From: Planctomycetota bacterium
Lineage (GTDB): Bacteria; Planctomycetota; Phycisphaerae; UBA1845
DNA: 5,599 bases
Direction of reading: 5' to 3'
NCBI GenBank assembly: GCA_022563055.1
Contig: JADFOB010000111.1
Span: 1-5,599 of the forward strand
The position numbers and the translations under genes are program-made. A model generated the notes under the pieces. The model had not been told where the DNA came from. It saw only the letters and a program-made list of their open reading frames with translations, and made no database searches. Shown piece after piece: positions 1-3,611 of the stretch (positions are counted from its first letter, which is position 1; every line of letters starts with the position of its first letter).

Positions 1-96
1 GGGCTAGTGCTCTTTGACACTTGATATGATGGAGATCTTTGTGCCACTGCCGTGCCGGCCGTGCCGCCGTTCGTGACACCATCGCCCGATCAGGCT
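1..96. other. Left-edge stretch without a recognisable gene
   Basis: I see no credible coding region here. It contains a short tandem CCGTGCCGG/CCGTGCCGC (50-67). It also contains GTGCCACTGC (41-50), which recurs in inverted orientation at 348-357, at the far edge of the inverted-repeat element that follows. This hints that the repeat family extends towards the window edge, but the match is only 10 bases. Confidence 0.4.
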
Positions 97-351
97 CTGC
101 TCTTGAGCAGTGCAAGACTCAAGCGGCTCGGTCTAGCGCGCATTTCTCACACCGCTTAGAGCGCGGAGAACGCAGAGGTTTGTGTAGAAAGAGATTATGA
201 CAGAATCCGTACGTTCGCTCTTGAGGCACGCTGCATTCTGTTGAACGCGCATTGGCGGCGATCGCTTCTTCTCTTTCCGTCTCCGCGATCTCTGCGGGCT
301 CTGCGGTGAGAAATCCGGGCTAGAATCCCAGAGATCACTGCTCAAGAGCAG
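97..351. repeat. Nested inverted-repeat element (MITE-like or long imperfect hairpin)
   Basis: Matching arms occur in properly nested order around a centre near 220. They are 97-112 with 336-351 (16 of 16, CTGCTCTTGAGCAGTG and its complement), 132-137 with 319-324, 142-150 with 306-314 (ATTTCTCAC/GTGAGAAAT), 162-169 with 280-287 (CGCGGAGA/TCTCCGCG), 188-194 with 270-276, and 200-206 with 235-241 (ACAGAAT/ATTCTGT). The outermost arm is itself nearly palindromic. The inner arms are rich in CGCAGAG/CGGAGA-type words. No reading frame in it looks coding. Seen: one long imperfect fold or eroded inverted repeat. Inferred: a non-autonomous mobile or dispersed palindromic element. No target-site duplication was identified. 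Confidence 0.7.
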
Positions 352-523
352 TGGCACACCAACCCGTCAAACCAAGGCTGATGGAGCAATAGATAGGATG
401 CGCTCACGCGCCACGGCCACGGGGTGCCGATAATAGTGCGGCGCTCGCCTGGAGAGCGACGCTTTGGCGCTGTCCCCGGAATTCGCATGGCCGTGCAATC
501 GCCCCAGAGCGTCGCCACGCCGG
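352..523. other. Gene-free spacer between the repeat element and the cysH promoter
   Basis: No convincing coding frame, RNA gene or strong promoter is visible. The only local structure is a short hairpin, CGCTC/GAGCG, near 443-459. Open frames on the minus strand across this stretch overlap one another in different frames, lack a good ribosome-binding site and resemble no family I recognise, so I treat them as chance. Confidence 0.5.
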
Positions 524-552
524 TTGACAACGGGCCTGTGAGTTTCTAGGAT
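524..552 (+). promoter_or_regulatory. Sigma70-type promoter for the cys leader and cysH
   Basis: A perfect -35 hexamer TTGACA (524-529) is followed by a 17-base spacer and a -10 hexamer TAGGAT (547-552; 4 of 6 to TATAAT). Transcription would start near 558-560, giving a leader of about 240 bases before cysH. The position, just ahead of a structured leader ORF, supports a functional role. The start site is inferred, not measured. Confidence 0.7.
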
Positions 553-564
553 GGGTAGCGTTGT

Positions 565-602
565 GGTGGTTCCAGCGCCAGGGATGTCCTGGCTGGGCCA
601 CC
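565..602 (+). promoter_or_regulatory. 5' leader stem-loop abutting the leader-peptide ribosome-binding site
   Basis: GGTGG (565-569), CCAG (572-575) and CCAGG (578-582) pair in order with CCTGG (588-592), CTGG (593-596) and CCACC (598-602), around the loop GATGT. This gives 14 base pairs with small bulges. The stem starts only a few bases after the predicted transcription start and ends directly before GAGG (603-606). Likely roles are protecting the 5' end or keeping the leader ribosome-binding site unpaired. Confidence 0.65.
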
Positions 603-615
603 GAGGATGGTTACG

Positions 616-678
616 ATGATTCGTCAACCCGTCATGGCACTGTGTTGCTGTTGTTGTTGTACCCCAGGAACAACCTGA
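616..678 (+). CDS. Poly-cysteine leader peptide of the cysH attenuator
   Basis: This 20-codon ORF encodes MIRQPVMALCCCCCCTPGTT. Codons 10-15 (643-660) are TGT TGC TGT TGT TGT TGT, and the stop is TGA at 676-678. The ATG at 616 is chosen because GAGG (603-606) sits nine bases upstream. An in-frame ATG at 607 is too close to that site, and ATG 634 has no site. The peptide itself probably has no function: the run of Cys codons would make ribosome progress depend on charged Cys-tRNA, as Trp codons do in the trp leader. It lies between a strong promoter and alternative RNA helices that end in a terminator, upstream of a cysteine-biosynthesis gene. Poly-Cys leader ORFs acting as cysteine-responsive attenuators are known in mycobacteria. 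A chance TGT microsatellite is the alternative, but the surrounding architecture argues against it. Confidence 0.85.
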   Translation: MIRQPVMALCCCCCCTPGTT

Positions 679-728
679 CGGGTCTTGGAATCATAGGAAT
701 CTGAATCCAGGGGCTCGCGGGTTGTTCC
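627..728 (+). promoter_or_regulatory. Attenuator: competing pre-emptor (1:2) and antiterminator (2:3) helices
   Basis: Helix 1:2 pairs ACCCGTCA (627-634) with TGACGGGT (676-683). Inside it, GTTGTT from the Cys codons (653-658) pairs with AACAAC (669-674). Helix 2:3 pairs GGAACAACCTG (667-677) with CGGGTTGTTCC (718-728), 11 pairs with one G-U. Both use segment 667-683, so they exclude each other. Helix 2:3 also takes the loop and part of the stem of the downstream terminator. Predicted logic: a ribosome stalled on the first Cys codons disrupts 1:2 and leaves segment 2 free, so 2:3 forms and transcription continues. A ribosome reaching the TGA at 676-678 covers segment 2, so the terminator forms. 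Without translation, 1:2 forms and also favours termination. The pairings are visible; the switching is inferred from the trp paradigm. Confidence 0.8.
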
Positions 729-745
729 GGCGGGCCCTTTTGCTT
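709..745 (+). terminator. Intrinsic terminator (3:4) of the cysteine attenuator
   Basis: GGGCTCGC (711-718) pairs with GCGGGCCC (730-737), eight consecutive pairs with one G-U. A G-G mismatch follows, then GG (720-721) with CC (727-728) around the loop TTGTT. A709-T739 and G710-T738 can extend the base. TTTTGCTT (738-745) follows the stem directly, as in a Rho-independent terminator with a slightly interrupted U-tract. It lies 57 bases upstream of the cysH start, so it would block cysH when formed. Confidence 0.8.
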
Positions 746-801
746 AGGGGCTTGTCCGGAGGTGTCCCAATCGCCCCGATGGAGGGAGAGCAGGTGGATT
801 C

Positions 802-1521
802 ATGGTAGAAAGACAGCTTATTGCGACTCATCGTGCGACGCCGATGACCGAGGACGCGTCAACCGAGGAGCTGATCGCCTGGACCTTGGACCGGTTCGCC
901 GACCAGCGGATGATGATGACCACGTCGTTCGGGATGGAGGGGTGCGCCCTGCTGGATATGTATGGCCGTCATGGCAGGCCGTTGACGGTCGTCTATCTCG
1001 ACACGATGTTCTTCTTCCCGGAAACCTACGCCCTGCGAGACCGCATGATCGAGCGATACCCGCACATCTCCTTCGAGAATCGCGGGACCACGCTCTCGCC
1101 CCAAGAGCAGGCAGCCATGTACGGTGATGAGCTCTGGAAACACGAGCCCGATAAGTGCTGCCGCCTTAGGAAGGTGGATCCGATGTACGCGGTCATGGCT
1201 GATGTCGACGTCTGGATCACCGGTCTTCGGCGAAGCCAATCGATCACGCGTGCCAATCTTCGTGTCATCGATTGGGACTGGCGCTATCAGGTGCTCAAGA
1301 TCAGTCCGCTGGCGAAGTGGGAGCGGCCCCAGATTTGGGAGTACATCCAGAAGCACGACGTACCCTATAACGAGTTGCACGACAAAGGTTATCCAACGGT
1401 CGGGTGCGTCCAATGCACCAAGCCGGTCGAGGGCTCTGCGCCGGGCGATTACTCGCGCGCGGGCCGATGGAGCGATGTCGACAAGACCGAGTGCGGGCTG
1501 CACGGTGGTGAGGGAATCTAG
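802..1521 (+). CDS. cysH: Assimilatory APS/PAPS reductase, [4Fe-4S] type
   Basis: A cytosolic enzyme that reduces adenylyl sulfate (APS, possibly PAPS) to sulfite with thioredoxin as electron donor. It is 239 aa, normal for the family. Motifs in order: SFGMEG (42-47, nucleotide-binding loop), YLDTMFFFPETY (65-76), CC at 119-120, GLRRSQS (141-147), CVQC (202-205) and the catalytic KTECGLH (C231). The CC plus CxxC set ligates a [4Fe-4S] cluster and is typical of APS-using enzymes; PAPS-only CysH of the E. coli type lacks it. The family usually has LDTG where this protein has LDTM, a mild oddity. The ATG at 802 is preferred, with AGGTGG (792-797) four bases upstream; ATG 844 has no site. It follows the poly-Cys attenuator and so is probably induced when cysteine is scarce. 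The chelatase and cobA follow on the same strand. Confidence 0.93.
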   Translation: MVERQLIATHRATPMTEDASTEELIAWTLDRFADQRMMMTTSFGMEGCALLDMYGRHGRPLTVVYLDTMFFFPETYALRDRMIERYPHISFENRGTTLSPQEQAAMYGDELWKHEPDKCCRLRKVDPMYAVMADVDVWITGLRRSQSITRANLRVIDWDWRYQVLKISPLAKWERPQIWEYIQKHDVPYNELHDKGYPTVGCVQCTKPVEGSAPGDYSRAGRWSDVDKTECGLHGGEGI

Positions 1522-1580
1522 TGCTACGTTGCGCTTGTCTTGACGAGTTGGCAAACTCATATGTGCCCCCGGTGCCCTCG

Positions 1581-1644
1581 GTGTGGCCAAGCCGCCCTCG
1601 GCTGGGTGGCTGCCCAGACACAGCGGAGGGCCGCTGTGCCACAC
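1581..1644 (+). other. Branched (cloverleaf-like) hairpin array in the cysH-chelatase gap
   Basis: An outer stem GTGTGG (1581-1586)/CCACAC (1639-1644) encloses three hairpins. They are AGCCG/CGGCT with loop CCCT (1590-1603), GGG/CCC (1604-1615), and a perfect 8-bp stem CACAGCGG/CCGCTGTG with loop AGGG (1619-1638). An alternative outer stem is GTGGCC (1583-1588)/GGCCAC (1646-1651). It is not a tRNA: no T- or D-loop signatures or acceptor end are present. It could be a dispersed GC-rich palindromic repeat, an mRNA processing or stabilising site, or a weak terminator. No U-tract follows. Confidence 0.55.
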
Positions 1645-1685
1645 GGGCCACCCCATGAGACCAGCGTAACGGAGCATTAGCCCGC

Positions 1686-2462
1686 ATGAGTAAGTCGGCG
1701 CTGGTTCTGGCTGCCCACGGATCCTCCAGCGAACGCTGTGTGAATCATCAGCTCGAACAACACGGCGTCGAGCTGGCGAAACGGGGACCGTTCGACGAGG
1801 TGGTGACAGCCTTTCACCGGGGCGAGCCGACCTTCGCAACGGTGCTCGATGGACTCTCGGCGGACGACGTTACAGTCGTCCCCGTCATGGCCAGCAACGG
1901 ATACTTTTGTGACAGCGTCTTGCCGCGCGAGCTGGCGAAGAATCAACGATACGCGAACCTGAGCGTTCATACGACCGCGCCGGTGGGAACGCATCCTCGC
2001 ATGGCCTCCCTTGTGGCGGGAAGGGTCGCTCATCTCCTTCAAACGTACAACCTTGCCGCCGATGCAACCACGCTGGCGATCATCGGTCATGGAACGAAGC
2101 GGCACGGTCGTAGTCGTCAGGCTGTCGACGATCTCGTGCGTGCGCTGAGCAACGGGCGTCTGTGTGCGGAGGTAATCGCGGCGTTCCTGGATGAGGCTCC
2201 CTCGGTGGAGACGATTCACGATCGCGCTGCCGGGCCGAACACCGTAGTGGTACCATTCTTAATCGGCGGTGGCGTTCACGCCATGCAGGACGTTCCCAAC
2301 CGGCTTAGCCTGCCTACGTTCGATGGAGCGTCGCTGCCTCGGACCGGGTCTGTGCGTGGTCGTTTCATCGTCTACGATGCTCCGATCGGTAGCGATCCGG
2401 GTATCCTCGAGATTATCGCCGATCTCGCTGGGCTGAATCCATTCGTGAAGGGTTCCCGGTGA
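1686..2462 (+). CDS. cbiX: Two-domain CbiX/SirB-like sirohydrochlorin chelatase
   Basis: Likely inserts Fe2+ (or Co2+) into sirohydrochlorin; iron, giving siroheme, is favoured by the cysH neighbour. At 258 aa it is close to two-domain SirB and twice the length of short CbiX. The N-half starts LVLAAHGSS (6-14, H11) and carries VPVMASNGYF (65-74). The C-half has IIGHGT (132-137, H135), FLDEAPSVETI (167-177) and VPFLIGGGVHAMQDVP (189-204, H198). The two-His metal site (HG plus GxH) looks complete only in the C-half; the N-half has Tyr73 where the second His would fall. This pattern recalls the DR2241-like branch of the family. GGAG (1671-1674) precedes the ATG by 11 bases. The 3' end overlaps cobA by GTGA, implying coupled translation. 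Cobalt chelation for B12 is the main alternative. Confidence 0.82.
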   Translation: MSKSALVLAAHGSSSERCVNHQLEQHGVELAKRGPFDEVVTAFHRGEPTFATVLDGLSADDVTVVPVMASNGYFCDSVLPRELAKNQRYANLSVHTTAPVGTHPRMASLVAGRVAHLLQTYNLAADATTLAIIGHGTKRHGRSRQAVDDLVRALSNGRLCAEVIAAFLDEAPSVETIHDRAAGPNTVVVPFLIGGGVHAMQDVPNRLSLPTFDGASLPRTGSVRGRFIVYDAPIGSDPGILEIIADLAGLNPFVKGSR

Positions 2463-3250
2463 ACCAAGCGCGCGGAATCGTCTACCTCGTAGGTGCCGGG
2501 CCGGGTGATCCGGGGCTGATCACGGTGCGTGGGCTCGAGCTGCTTCGCCGCGCGGATGTCGTCTTGCACGATCGTCTCGCCCCGCATGAACTCCTGAGCG
2601 AGATTCGCCCCCAGGCGGAGGTGTTGGACGTCGGCAAGGCGCGAGGATCGCACAAGGCTACACAGGCCAAGATCGACGCGATCCTGATCGATCGTGCCCG
2701 GCGCGGCAAGACGGTGGTTCGGCTCAAGGGTGGTGACCCATTCATCTTCGGGCGGGGCTACGAGGAATTCGTCGCCTGTCGCGACGCCGGCGTCGAGTGC
2801 GTTGTGATACCGGGCGTGAGCAGCGTGTGGGCGGGTCCAGCCGCCGCCGGCATCCCTCTGACCCAGCGGCTCTGCGCGCGCTCCATGGCTGTGGTGACAG
2901 CCACGGCAGCGAGCGAATGCGCGAGGGGACAACTGGATTTTGGGGCTCTCTCCAAGATTGACACCGTGGTGGTCCTGATGGGGCGGAAGAAGCTCCGCTG
3001 GTTCGCCGAGTCGCTGATCGCCGCGGGGCGCGATCCGACAACGCCGGTGGCCTGTATCGAGCGAGCGACGACTCCCCAGCAGCGTGTCACCGTGGCGACA
3101 CTCGAATCGATTGCGGATGCAGCCGACCGGGACGGATTAAAACCGCCGGTCGTGACCGTCGTCGGTGCAGTCGCCGCACACGCGACGGACAATCACCTCG
3201 CCGTCGGGTCGGGGGACCGGAGGCACGCGAGCGGACCGATCACCGGGTGA
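2459..3250 (+). CDS. cobA: Uroporphyrinogen-III C-methyltransferase (SUMT)
   Basis: Methylates uroporphyrinogen III twice, at C2 and C7, using S-adenosylmethionine to make precorrin-2, the branch point to siroheme and cobalamin. It is 263 aa, the normal size of stand-alone CobA; the CysG-type dehydrogenase/chelatase domain is absent. Family motifs: YLVGAGPGDPGLITVRG (9-25), VRLKGGDPFIFGRGYEE (87-103), IPGVSSVWAGPAAAGIPLT (117-135), MGRKKL (174-179), ERATTPQQRVTVATLESI (201-218) and PPVVTVVGAV (229-238). The GTG start at 2459 shares GTGA with the chelatase stop, and AGGG (2449-2452) lies six bases upstream, so the two genes are translationally coupled. No precorrin-2 dehydrogenase (SirC-like) is visible, so that step must be encoded elsewhere. 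The last ~20 residues are a polar, non-conserved tail. Confidence 0.93.
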   Translation: MNQARGIVYLVGAGPGDPGLITVRGLELLRRADVVLHDRLAPHELLSEIRPQAEVLDVGKARGSHKATQAKIDAILIDRARRGKTVVRLKGGDPFIFGRGYEEFVACRDAGVECVVIPGVSSVWAGPAAAGIPLTQRLCARSMAVVTATAASECARGQLDFGALSKIDTVVVLMGRKKLRWFAESLIAAGRDPTTPVACIERATTPQQRVTVATLESIADAADRDGLKPPVVTVVGAVAAHATDNHLAVGSGDRRHASGPITG

Positions 3251-3310
3251 CGTGCCGGCGGGCCGCTGGTCGGGACATCGGAAGGAGCGCCAACATGGAT
3301 GGATCACACA

Positions 3311-3389
3311 ATCAGAGCCCCGAGCGCCAGCGAGCGGGTTTTCCAGTGCGACGCCGGCACCGGTGAAACCCCGCGCTTGGGGCTCTGAT
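3311..3389. repeat. Long palindrome with 17-bp stem downstream of cobA
   Basis: Bases 3311-3327 pair with 3373-3389 (ATCAGAGCCCCGAGCGC with GCGCTTGGGGCTCTGAT), with one G-U and no mismatch. The 45-base interior continues the fold with GGGTTT (3336-3341)/AAACCC (3366-3371) and GTGC (3346-3349)/GCAC (3357-3360). No T-run follows, so it is not a standard intrinsic terminator. It may stabilise or end the cys-cob transcript, or be a copy of a dispersed palindromic repeat of the kind common in planctomycete-like genomes (inference). Confidence 0.65.
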
Positions 3390-3450
3390 CAATGCCGCCG
3401 AATGTGTCACGCACGCCGCGCCGGTTTCTTTGTGGCTGTTGGTAGCTCCA

Positions 3451-3572
3451 CCGTGCGTCTTGGCGTATACTCCCGCGAGATCCGATGCGGCGGGTTGGAA
3501 TCCGGGCCGGGTTCCATCCCAGTGTGTTACGCCGTGGGCGATCCGGTGGCCGAATGTTGATGCCTGCACGCG
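3451..3572 (+). ncRNA. Candidate structured 5' leader RNA of the radical SAM gene
   Basis: Several helices nest. CCGTGCG (3451-3457) pairs with TGCACG(C)G (3565-3572, one bulge and one G-U). GGCGTA (3462-3467) pairs with TACGCC (3528-3533). A strong hairpin at 3492-3520 (GGG, T-T mismatch, TGGAATCCG/CGGGTTCCA, three-base loop) sits inside. It ends 39 bases before the radical SAM start codon, where a 5'-UTR element would lie. Some words faintly resemble the cobalamin riboswitch (GGAATCCGG, GATGCCTGC), but the conserved order and cores are missing, so no class is assigned. A possible -10 box, TATACT (3466-3471), overlaps it; if used, the first helix would not be transcribed from there. Confidence 0.35.
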
Positions 3573-3611
3573 GTCAAGCAGCGCATCTGCTTTGTAGCGA
3601 AGGAGGCTGAA

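Noticed and set aside
643..660. TGT microsatellite with no function
   Set aside because: The run is in frame with a start, ribosome-binding site and stop, sits in an attenuator fold and precedes a cysteine-pathway gene; chance is the less economical reading, though not excluded.
600..801. SAM riboswitch or T-box upstream of cysH
   Set aside because: Conserved cores of SAM-I, SAM-II or T-box leaders are not present; the poly-Cys ORF with alternative helices explains the region better.
1540..1568. Promoter in the cysH-chelatase gap (TTGACG at 1540-1545)
   Set aside because: There is no acceptable -10 box at a 16-18 base spacing; TATGTG falls too close, and the nearby GAGTT/AACTC is just a small hairpin.
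859..1839. Long minus-strand open frame of 326 codons across cysH and the following gap
   Set aside because: It is antisense to a gene with clear family motifs, crosses the intergenic hairpins and resembles no protein family.
3165..3560. Plus-strand open frame overlapping the cobA end and the following gap
   Set aside because: It has no ribosome-binding site, runs through both hairpin structures and has low-complexity Arg/Ser/Pro-rich content.
3480..3570. Cobalamin riboswitch
   Set aside because: GGAATCCGGGCCGG, CCCAGTGTG and GATGCCTGC loosely resemble riboswitch words, but the GCCACTG...GGGAAGGC core and a proper B12 box are absent, and 3492-3520 forms a simple hairpin instead.
3575..3606. 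tRNA fragment (GCGCATCTGCTTTGTAGC resembles an anticodon arm)
   Set aside because: No matching acceptor, D or T arms fold around it, and the anticodon stem does not close; it is also the run-in to the AGGAGG ribosome-binding site.
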